From Solirubrobacteraceae bacterium (GTDB lineage: Bacteria > Actinomycetota > Thermoleophilia > Solirubrobacterales > Solirubrobacteraceae): a stretch of DNA of 7,088 nt. A program made the position numbers and the translations under genes. This document shows, one piece after another, positions 1 through 5,307 of the stretch; positions within the stretch are counted from its first letter, which is position 1; each line of letters starts with the position of its first letter. Location of the stretch: positions 1 to 7,088 of the forward strand of contig JAEMSV010000156.1 of NCBI GenBank assembly GCA_016462625.1, given 5' to 3'. The notes under the pieces were generated by a model that was not told where the DNA came from, searched no databases, and saw only the letters and a program-made list of their open reading frames with translations.

Positions 1-2
1 TC

Positions 3-116
3 GTGCGGGTGGGGGAGGACGACGTCACCGTCCGCGTGCCGATCACGAGTGTGATCGGTGACCGCCGCCTCGGGGCGATGTCGGCGCGCGCACACCTGCG
101 CGAGCAGGGGTCATGA
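3..116 (+). CDS. C-terminal end of a probable TadE-like pilus assembly protein (partial)
   Basis: The frame is open from the left edge and ends at TGA 114-116; about 37 residues are visible. The tail alternates hydrophobic and charged residues (VRVGEDDVTVRVPI), which fits the beta-rich extracytoplasmic part of small TadE-type proteins, and ends SARAHLREQGS. The stop overlaps the ATG of the next gene as ATGA, and that gene is a clear TadE/F-like pseudopilin, so the two probably belong to one Tad operon. The N-terminal signal and membrane segment lie outside the window, so the family is inferred mainly from context. It could be another kind of small secreted protein of the same cluster. Confidence 0.6.
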   Translation: MRVGEDDVTVRVPITSVIGDRRLGAMSARAHLREQGS

Positions 117-451
117 CGGGGCAGGGCGAGCACGGGCAGTCGACGATCGAGGTGCTGGCGCTCCTGCCGCTGCTGCTCGCCATCGTCCTCGCGGTCGCGC
201 AGCTGCTGGCGGCGGGCATGGCGCGTGAGCAGGCGGGAACGGCCGCGCACGCCGGGGCGATGGCGATCCTCCAGGGTGAGGACCCCGAGGACGCCGCGCG
301 GGAGGCGCTCCCGGCGTGGTCGCGCAAGCGGCTCGCCGTGCGGGTGCGGGGCCGGCAGGTGCGGGTCACGCTGCGTCCTCCGTCCGTGGTGCCGTCGCTC
401 GCCGAGCGGCTGACGGCCACGGTCTCGGCCGACGCCGGGCCGGCGCGATGA
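113..451 (+). CDS. TadE/TadF-like pseudopilin
   Basis: This small protein of 112 residues is likely a minor pseudopilin of a Tad/Flp pilus or a related secretion machine, held in the cytoplasmic membrane with its C-terminus outside. A short polar N-terminus is followed by G8-QSTIE, which matches the class III prepilin peptidase pattern: cleavage after Gly, Glu at +5. A hydrophobic helix follows (about residues 14-36, ALLPLLLAIVLAVAQLLAAG). Next come an Ala-rich helix (REQAGTAAHAGAMAIL) typical of TadE-like proteins and a basic, beta-rich tail (about 70-108). The length is normal for the family. The ATG is fixed by an ATGA overlap with the upstream gene, and the stop overlaps the next start in the same way. 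TadE versus TadF cannot be decided from the sequence alone. Confidence 0.8.
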   Translation: MTGQGEHGQSTIEVLALLPLLLAIVLAVAQLLAAGMAREQAGTAAHAGAMAILQGEDPEDAAREALPAWSRKRLAVRVRGRQVRVTLRPPSVVPSLAERLTATVSADAGPAR

Positions 452-1116
452 GCACGTGGCGAGCGCTCACCGACTTCTTCGTCGCGCCGGCGGTGGACGG
501 GCCGCCGGTCGCGCCACCATCGGCGCCGGCGGTGCATGCGGCGGCGGGGTCTCAGCCGACGGTCGGGCTGCTGTGCCCGGCCCGGTCGGCGGCGACGCTG
601 CCAGCGGTGGTCGCGATCCGCCTGGCGCGCCGGGGGTCGGTCGCCCTGGCGCTCGTGTGGACCGGCGGCACGCCGGGAGCGGGTGGTCGTGCCGCGCGCG
701 GAACCCGCGGGGCTCGACGTCTCGCGCAGGACCTCGAAGGGCGCGGCGTTACGGCGCGGGCGGCGGGCCGGGCGGTCCTGGTCGACCTGCCGGCGGAGCC
801 GCTGCTCGCCGTCGCCGAGATCGGCGCCGCGCAGGCGGTCGCACCGGACGTGGCCTCCGTCCTCGTGCTGACCGGCCCGCGCGACGACACGCTGGAGCAC
901 CTGCTCGCCCAGTGCGACGTCGTGCTCGTGGCGGACGCCCCGGGCGTGCCCGATGCCCTGTCGGCCCTCGCGGTCGCGGGCCTGCAGGAGCGCGGGCTCG
1001 CGGCACGGGCCTGCGCGCTGCCGTCGCCACGCACCGCGGCGCTGACCCTTCGGACGGGTGCGCTGACACCGGGCGCCCGCCGTCTCCTCGATGGCGCGCT
1101 GGAAGGCGTCGCATGA
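448..1116 (+). CDS. Hypothetical protein of the Tad locus, possibly a TadZ/CpaE-like protein without a P-loop
   Basis: I do not recognise this 222-residue protein with certainty. After a Pro/Ala-rich stretch (about 14-36), the segment PTVGLLCPAR (37-46) followed by a helix and LARRGSVALALVW (59-71) has the order of the first strand, helix and second strand of MinD/CpaE-type ATPases. However, the Lys/Gly-rich Walker A loop is absent. Later segments, AVLVDLPAEP (109-118) and LLAQCDVVLVADAP (152-165), resemble the strand-plus-Asp parts of that fold. No transmembrane segment or signal peptide is evident, so it is likely cytoplasmic. It sits between a TadE-like and a TadG-like gene with ATGA overlaps at both ends; TadZ/CpaE proteins localise Tad pili. 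The start at 448 is preferred over an in-frame ATG at 316, which would overlap the TadE-like gene by 136 bases. The family is an inference. Confidence 0.65.
   Translation: MSTWRALTDFFVAPAVDGPPVAPPSAPAVHAAAGSQPTVGLLCPARSAATLPAVVAIRLARRGSVALALVWTGGTPGAGGRAARGTRGARRLAQDLEGRGVTARAAGRAVLVDLPAEPLLAVAEIGAAQAVAPDVASVLVLTGPRDDTLEHLLAQCDVVLVADAPGVPDALSALAVAGLQERGLAARACALPSPRTAALTLRTGALTPGARRLLDGALEGVA
1101..1106 (+). promoter_or_regulatory. Shine-Dalgarno site for the TadG-VanY-SLT gene
   Basis: GGAAGG lies six bases before the ATG at 1113. This supports that start even though the reading frame stays open far upstream. The other ATGA-coupled starts in the cluster have no equally well placed site. Confidence 0.5.
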
Positions 1117-2426
1117 CGGGCTGGCGATCCGAAGGCGGCCAGGCCACGATCCTCCTCATCGGCGTGATCCTCGCGATCGTGTGCGGTGCGATCGTGCTCG
1201 GTGGCGTCGCGCGCGGCATCGGCGCGCGCAGTGATCACCAGCGCGCGGCCGACCTCGCCGCGCTCTCCGCGGCGAAGGAGATGCACGCGCGCTTCGGCGG
1301 GTTGTTTGCGACAGGGGGAACCCATGTCGAGCTGACGGCCTACCGTGCGGCGGCGGTCACAGCAGCCCGCGAGACGGCGCGCCGGAACGGCATGGAGGAC
1401 GTGCGGGTCACGTTCCCCGAGGGCGACAGCTTCGCCCCGGTGCGCGTCCGGGTCCTCGTGGGCGACGCGATCGAGATCGGCGCGGAGCGGTCGCCGCATA
1501 CGGCGCGGGCAGAGGCCGAGCTGGCGCCCCCGGCCGACGTGACGTTCGTGGATGGCGGTGAGGGCGGGTACGACGGCCCGCTGGCGACGCGACAGGGGAA
1601 GCGGATGCGCCCCGACGTCGCGATCGCCTTCGACCGGATGTTCGCCGCGGCGCGGGCGGACGGCATCTCGCTGATGATCAACAGCGCGTACCGCAGCAAC
1701 GCCGAGCAGGCGCGACTGTTCGCGCAGAACCCGGACCCGCGGATGGTCGCGCCGCCCGGCAAGTCGCTGCACCGGCTCGGGACGGAACTGGACCTCGGGC
1801 CGCCCGGCGCCTACGGGTGGCTCGCGGCGAACGCCAAGCGGTTCGGCTTCGTCCAGCGCTACAGCTGGGAGCCGTGGCACTACGGCTTCACGCGCAACGC
1901 CGGCTCGACCTCGGTCGGGTACGGCAAGGGCGGGCGTGGGACCGGCAAGGGCTCGCTGCTCGGTGGTGACGGCAAGCGGGCCGGCACGCTGCCGTCGTTC
2001 GTCCCCGCGCGGTTCGCGCCGATGCTGTCGAAGGCCGCCCAGCGCTGGAACGTCGGTGCGGCGCTGCTGGCTGCGCAGATCTACGCGGAGTCGAACTTCA
2101 ACCCGTATGCGCGGAGCGGGGCAGGCGCGCAGGGCATCGCGCAGTTCATGCCCGGGACCGCACGGGCATACGGGCTGGAGAACCCGTTCGACGCTGAGGC
2201 CGCGATCGACGCACAGGCCCATCTCATGCGCGATCTGCTGCGGCAGCTCGGCTCGGTCCCGCTGGCGCTCGCGGCGTACAACGCAGGACCCGCGCCGGTA
2301 CAGCGCTGCGGGTGCGTCCCGGCGATTCCCGAGACGCGCGCGTACGTCGCCAAGATCCTGGGGCTCCTCGGCGGAGCCGGGGAACTGCCGATCGGCGGCG
2401 GGCTCGAGGTCCGTCTCGTGGCGTGA
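1113..2426 (+). CDS. TadG-like membrane anchor fused to VanY D,D-carboxypeptidase and SLT lytic transglycosylase domains
   Basis: A 437-residue, probably cell-surface, bifunctional peptidoglycan hydrolase. Residues 1-60 look like a TadG/TadE-type N-terminus: GGQATILL, one hydrophobic helix (about 11-35), then RAADLAALSAA (44-54). Position +5 after the Gly is Leu, not Glu, so prepilin cleavage is doubtful. Residues about 155-262 form a VanY/DacB-type D-Ala-D-Ala carboxypeptidase domain: SAYRS (191-195), SLHRLGTELD (218-227) and EPWH (253-256). The predicted zinc ligands are H220, D227 and H256, and E253 is the predicted catalytic base. A Gly/Lys-rich linker (about 263-291) leads to an SLT (lysozyme-like) domain, about 293-420. 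Its landmarks are catalytic Glu E326 in AESNFNP, GAQGIAQFMPGTA (338-350) and LAAYNAGP (386-393). All key residues of both enzymes are present. It is the last gene of the ATGA-coupled Tad set, so it may open the wall for the pilus. General wall turnover is the alternative. Confidence 0.85.
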   Translation: MTGWRSEGGQATILLIGVILAIVCGAIVLGGVARGIGARSDHQRAADLAALSAAKEMHARFGGLFATGGTHVELTAYRAAAVTAARETARRNGMEDVRVTFPEGDSFAPVRVRVLVGDAIEIGAERSPHTARAEAELAPPADVTFVDGGEGGYDGPLATRQGKRMRPDVAIAFDRMFAAARADGISLMINSAYRSNAEQARLFAQNPDPRMVAPPGKSLHRLGTELDLGPPGAYGWLAANAKRFGFVQRYSWEPWHYGFTRNAGSTSVGYGKGGRGTGKGSLLGGDGKRAGTLPSFVPARFAPMLSKAAQRWNVGAALLAAQIYAESNFNPYARSGAGAQGIAQFMPGTARAYGLENPFDAEAAIDAQAHLMRDLLRQLGSVPLALAAYNAGPAPVQRCGCVPAIPETRAYVAKILGLLGGAGELPIGGGLEVRLVA

Positions 2427-2454
2427 CTCTCGCGATCCGGCCGCGCAAGCGCGC

Positions 2455-2460
2455 TACGGT
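2455..2460 (+). promoter_or_regulatory. Putative -10 element of greA (leaderless start)
   Basis: TACGGT fits the TANNNT form of an actinobacterial -10 hexamer and lies six bases before the greA ATG at 2467. Transcription would then begin at or next to the start codon. No convincing -35 element is seen. The same layout precedes the flavin reductase gene and uvrC. Confidence 0.5.
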
Positions 2461-2466
2461 CTCGGG

Positions 2467-2928
2467 ATGGAGCGCACTCTGATGACGGCGGAAGGGCTCG
2501 AAGAACTTCGCGCCGAGCTCGAGCGGCTGGAGACGACCGAGCGGTACGCGATCGCGGAGCGCATCCGCATCGCCCGCGAGTGGGGCGATCTCAAGGAGAA
2601 CGCCGAGTACCACGACGCGAAGAACGCCCAGGCGCACCTGGAGACGCGGATCCTCGTTCTCCGCCAGCGGATGGACACGGCGGAGGTCGTCGAGATCACC
2701 TCGGGCGACACCGTCGGCTTCGGCTCGACCGTCGTCGTCCGTGACGAGCAGACGGACAAGGAGACCACCTACCGCCTCGTCGCTTCCCGGGATGCCGACG
2801 CAGGCAAAGGGCTGATCTCGATCGAGTCGCCGGTCTCCGCGGCGCTGCAGGACAAGCGCGCTGGCGACGTCGCGATCGTCACCACGCCGCGGGGCGAGCG
2901 GCGGCTGCACGTGGTGTCCGTGTCCTGA
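2467..2928 (+). CDS. greA: Transcription elongation factor GreA
   Basis: GreA binds the secondary channel of RNA polymerase and stimulates cleavage of the backtracked RNA 3' end, rescuing stalled elongation complexes. The 153 residues are close to the usual length of about 158. Residues 1-75 form the N-terminal coiled coil, with the tip motif GDLKENAEYHDAK. The acidic tip residues D41 and E44 fall at the same numbers as in E. coli GreA, which supports the ATG at 2467 over the in-frame ATG at 2482. Residues about 80-153 form the FKBP-like C-terminal domain: VGFGSTVVV, then SPVSAALQDKRAGD (121-134). There is no Shine-Dalgarno sequence, and a -10-like hexamer sits six bases upstream, consistent with a leaderless transcript. 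The gene begins 40 bases after the Tad-associated hydrolase and looks independent of it. Confidence 0.96.
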   Translation: MERTLMTAEGLEELRAELERLETTERYAIAERIRIAREWGDLKENAEYHDAKNAQAHLETRILVLRQRMDTAEVVEITSGDTVGFGSTVVVRDEQTDKETTYRLVASRDADAGKGLISIESPVSAALQDKRAGDVAIVTTPRGERRLHVVSVS

Positions 2929-2945
2929 ATACCGGCCTCGCCCGG

Positions 2946-2979
2946 ACGTTCGTACGGACATCCGTATGACGTTCGTATG
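2946..2979. repeat. Three tandem copies of an 11-base motif, probable operator
   Basis: ACGTTCGTACG (2946-2956), ACATCCGTATG (2958-2968) and ACGTTCGTATG (2969-2979) share the consensus ACRTYCGTAYG, with starts 12 and 11 bases apart, about one DNA turn. The centre also holds an inverted repeat, TACGGA / TCCGTA (2953-2958 and 2961-2966), with a two-base gap. The array sits 37 bases upstream of the HDOD gene start in the window's longest gap. This placement suggests a binding site for a regulator, but I do not recognise which one. Confidence 0.55.
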
Positions 2980-2981
2980 TA

Positions 2982-3009
2982 TTGCCCTCAAGCATCTCCC
3001 GCGTACGCC
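2982..3009 (+). promoter_or_regulatory. Candidate weak promoter of the HDOD gene
   Basis: TTGCCC (2982-2987) and TACGCC (3004-3009) are separated by 16 bases, and the second hexamer ends seven bases before the ATG at 3017. This is the spacing seen at the other leaderless-looking starts here. The final base of the -10 is C rather than T, so the match is weak. The iterated motif ends two bases before the -35 candidate, where an activator could contact RNA polymerase. Confidence 0.3.
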
Positions 3010-3016
3010 CGACTGA

Positions 3017-4435
3017 ATGGGTGCCATGGAGGCTTCTTTCGTCGCAACGGACTGCGGCGCTTGGCGGGACGCGATCGATGCTGGTGTCGCGGCCGACGTC
3101 ACGCGCGCAATCGACCAACTCGCTGAGTTCCCCGTCCTGGACGCAACCGTCCAGCGCATCCTTCAGCTCTGTGATGAGCCGGATGCCACCACTGCGGACC
3201 TCGTCGGCGCTCTCGAGCGCGACCAGAGCTTCGCCGTCAATCTCTTGCGGTACGCGAACTCCGCCGCACTCGCTCGGCCCATCCGGGCCAAGACCGTCCG
3301 CCAGGCGGTGATGCTCGTCGGGCGTCGCGCCCTGCGCCGTCTCTCGCTGGAGGCCGCGACCTTCCGCTTCCTCGAGCGCGCCCCCGGCAACGGCGGCACC
3401 GTGCGCGGTCAGCTCCACCTGCACGCCGTCTCGGTCGCCGTGACGTCCGCGCTCGCGGCCGACATGGCCCGCGTCCGCGGCGAGGCGCCGCACCTCGCGG
3501 GCCTGCTGCACGACATCGGCAAGCTCGTCCTGCCGATCGCCTTCGGCGAGGAGGCCATCGAGGACATCACGCGTGAGCATCCCAGCGGCCAGGGCCGCGT
3601 GGCGCTCGAGCGCGAGCGCCTGGGCATCGACCACGCCCTTGCCGGTGCCCTGCTGGCCGAGCGCTGGGGCTGCGCCCCGGAGGTCGTCGAGGCCATCGCC
3701 TTCCACCACGGCGGCCAGACCGGCATCGCCGTGCCCACGCCCGAGATCGCCTGCGTCCAGCTCGCCAACGGCGTCGCGGACATGCTCAGCGGCGGCGAGG
3801 CCGACATCCCGCTGCTCGAGGCCGCACTCGCGGTGCTCGATCTCGAGACGAGCGCGCTCGACCGGCTCGCCGAGGCGGCCAGCACGCCGCTCGGCGCGGT
3901 CGCCAGCGGGCGTCTGGGTGAGCAGATCGCCGACACCTCGTCGCTGGTCCAGGACGACGACCTCACCGGCCTGGCGAATCGCCGTCACTGGCTGCAGACC
4001 GTGCGCGGCGAGCTCACCGAGCGCGGGAGCGGTGCGGTGCTCGTCGTCTCGGTCGGAGGCCTGGCCGACGTCACGCGGATCCACGGCTACGGGGCCGCGA
4101 ACCTGGTCCTGACCGAGGTGGCCCGTGTCGTCTCGCGGCACGGTCTCGGCGGACGGATCGGCGGCGTGGTCCTGGGCGTCTGGATCGACGGCGGGAGTGA
4201 AGCGGCACTCGCCGCGAGCGACCAGATCATGGCCGAGGTGGCCGCGGCGGAGCGCGAGGGCGCCCCGGCCGTCGACCTGCATCTCGGCTACGCCTGCGCC
4301 CCGGCCGACGGCACGGATCTCGCGCTGCTGCTCGAGGCCGCGGATGCGGCTTCGGCGCGCGACCGCGACGCCGGGCGCAGCCGTGGCGCGACCGGCCGTC
4401 CGGGGATCGAGATCGATCACCGCCGCGCCGCCTGA
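3017..4435 (+). CDS. HDOD domain signalling protein with degenerate GGDEF domain
   Basis: This 472-residue, probably cytoplasmic signalling protein has no membrane segment. Residues about 33-235 form an HDOD domain (HD-related output domain). LAEFPVLDATVQRIL (35-49) is the usual HDOD opening, RDQSFAVNLLRYANSA (68-83) is its core, LLHDIGKL (163-170) holds H165-D166, and further histidines lie at 136, 206 and 230-231. Residues about 311-450 match a GGDEF domain: DDLTGLANRR (314-323), then a strand-helix region. The catalytic signature reads IGGVVLG (381-387) instead of GGDEF, so diguanylate cyclase activity is very unlikely. It may serve as a receiver or scaffold. HDOD proteins are often tied to motility, chemotaxis or c-di-GMP output, but the partner is unknown. 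The ATG at 3026 is an in-frame alternative; 3017 is preferred because of promoter spacing, and no Shine-Dalgarno site is seen. Confidence 0.85.
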   Translation: MGAMEASFVATDCGAWRDAIDAGVAADVTRAIDQLAEFPVLDATVQRILQLCDEPDATTADLVGALERDQSFAVNLLRYANSAALARPIRAKTVRQAVMLVGRRALRRLSLEAATFRFLERAPGNGGTVRGQLHLHAVSVAVTSALAADMARVRGEAPHLAGLLHDIGKLVLPIAFGEEAIEDITREHPSGQGRVALERERLGIDHALAGALLAERWGCAPEVVEAIAFHHGGQTGIAVPTPEIACVQLANGVADMLSGGEADIPLLEAALAVLDLETSALDRLAEAASTPLGAVASGRLGEQIADTSSLVQDDDLTGLANRRHWLQTVRGELTERGSGAVLVVSVGGLADVTRIHGYGAANLVLTEVARVVSRHGLGGRIGGVVLGVWIDGGSEAALAASDQIMAEVAAAEREGAPAVDLHLGYACAPADGTDLALLLEAADAASARDRDAGRSRGATGRPGIEIDHRRAA

Positions 4436-4452
4436 CGCACGGTCCCACGTCC

Positions 4453-4458
4453 TAGGGT
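4453..4458 (+). promoter_or_regulatory. Putative -10 element of the flavin reductase gene (leaderless start)
   Basis: TAGGGT fits TANNNT and ends seven bases before the ATG at 4466. CTGACG at 4432-4437, overlapping the preceding stop codon, resembles a -35 element, but the 15-base spacing is short. If the transcript is leaderless, the in-frame GTG at 4457 cannot be the start. Confidence 0.5.
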
Positions 4459-4465
4459 GATCGGC

Positions 4466-5287
4466 ATGGCCGATCGCCCCGTCCGCCGCCCGCTCCTGAC
4501 CCAGGTCGAGGAGGTCGAGCGCCTGACGCCCGGGATGGTCCGGGTGGTGCTGAGCGGCGCCGACCTCGAGGGGTTCGGCGTCGGCGAGTTCACCGACCAC
4601 TACGTCAAGCTGCAGTTCCCGCCCGTCGGGGCCGGATACGCCCCGCCGTTCGATCCCGCCGAGATCCGGTCGAGCCGGCCGCGCGAGGAGCACCCGCGCG
4701 TGCGGACCTACACGGTCCGCGCGTTCGATCCGGACGCGAACCGCCTGACGATCGACTTCGTCGTGCACGGCGACGAGGGCGTCGCGGGTCCGTGGGCGAA
4801 CCACGCCAAGCCCGGCGATGCGCTGCAGTTCGTCGGCCCTGGCGGCGGGTACACGCCCGCTGAGGACGCCGACTGGCACCTGATGGTCGGTGACGCCGCG
4901 GTCATCCCGGCGATCTCGGCGTCGCTGCGGCGCATCCCCGCCGGCCGGCCGGTGCACGTGCTCATCCAGCTCGACGGTCCCGAGGAGGAACAGCCGCTCG
5001 ACACGCCGGGTGCGCTGCATCTGCAGTGGCTGCACGAGCGCGGCGACGATGTGCTGGCCCAGGCGGCGCGGGCGATCGACGCGCCCGGCGGTGCGGTGCA
5101 TGCCTTCGTGCACGGTGAGGCCGCGTCGGTCCGCGCGGTGCGGCGGCACCTCATCGTCGAGCGCGGCGTCCCCAAGGAGCAGCTCTCGGCCTCGGGCTAC
5201 TGGCGCCGCACGCGCACCGACGAGCAGTGGCGCGAGGACAAAGCCGAGTGGAACCGGCTCGTCGAGGAGGACGCGGCGGCGGCCTGA
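4466..5287 (+). CDS. Siderophore-interacting protein (FAD-dependent, ViuB-like ferric-siderophore reductase)
   Basis: This cytoplasmic flavoprotein of 273 residues is of the family that reduces ferric siderophores with NAD(P)H to release iron. The N-terminal half is the FAD-binding barrel: RTYTVR (80-85) is the RxYTxR flavin motif, FVVHG (98-102) follows, and GPWANHAKPGD (108-118) is the typical cofactor-contact segment. The C-terminal half is the NAD(P)H-binding domain, with VGDAAVIPAI (141-150), VHAFVHGEA (211-219) and the family's closing signature ASGYWRR (242-248), followed by DEQWREDKAEW. The length is normal. The ATG at 4466 is preferred to an in-frame GTG at 4457 because the -10-like hexamer overlaps that GTG. 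No siderophore biosynthesis or transport gene is near, and I see no Fur or DtxR-type box, so the true substrate could be another iron chelate. Confidence 0.92.
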   Translation: MADRPVRRPLLTQVEEVERLTPGMVRVVLSGADLEGFGVGEFTDHYVKLQFPPVGAGYAPPFDPAEIRSSRPREEHPRVRTYTVRAFDPDANRLTIDFVVHGDEGVAGPWANHAKPGDALQFVGPGGGYTPAEDADWHLMVGDAAVIPAISASLRRIPAGRPVHVLIQLDGPEEEQPLDTPGALHLQWLHERGDDVLAQAARAIDAPGGAVHAFVHGEAASVRAVRRHLIVERGVPKEQLSASGYWRRTRTDEQWREDKAEWNRLVEEDAAAA

Positions 5288-5295
5288 GCCGCACC

Positions 5296-5301
5296 TATCC
5301 T
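5296..5301 (+). promoter_or_regulatory. Putative -10 element of uvrC (leaderless start)
   Basis: TATCCT fits TANNNT and ends six bases before the GTG at 5308, within the 20-base gap after the flavin reductase stop codon. No clear -35 element is seen. Read-through from the upstream gene is also possible. Confidence 0.5.
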
Positions 5302-5307
5302 CGAGGG

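Noticed and set aside
456..1112. Upstream extension of the TadG-VanY-SLT frame
   Set aside because: The extra 219 residues are Gly/Arg/Ala-rich and overlap the 448-1116 gene out of frame. The ATGA overlap and GGAAGG site support the start at 1113.
1541..1549. Extra copy of the GACGTTCGT half-motif
   Set aside because: It is a single partial match inside the coding sequence, most likely due to chance and codon use.
552..2222. Minus-strand open frame of 556 codons
   Set aside because: It is antisense to the unknown Tad-locus gene and the TadG-VanY-SLT gene, and its product is low-complexity and Arg-rich.
2443..2452. GCGCAAGCGC as a terminator hairpin between the hydrolase gene and greA
   Set aside because: The stem is four base pairs with a two-base loop and has no T-run, so it is too weak to call.
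1936..2466. Upstream extension of the greA frame
   Set aside because: It overlaps the SLT domain in another frame and encodes Arg/Ser-rich filler; GreA homology and D41/E44 numbering fix the start at 2467.
2929..2945. Terminator after greA
   Set aside because: Only a poor CCGG / CCGG pairing is visible and no T-run follows.
2946..2979. LexA/SOS box
   Set aside because: GTTC occurs twice, but the GAAC-N4-GTTC dyad arrangement is not present on either strand.
2879..5149. Long minus-strand open frame of 756 codons
   Set aside because: It lies opposite the HDOD and flavin reductase genes, is rich in Arg, Gly, Asp and Ala without any recognisable domain, and is the expected antisense shadow of GC-rich codon use.
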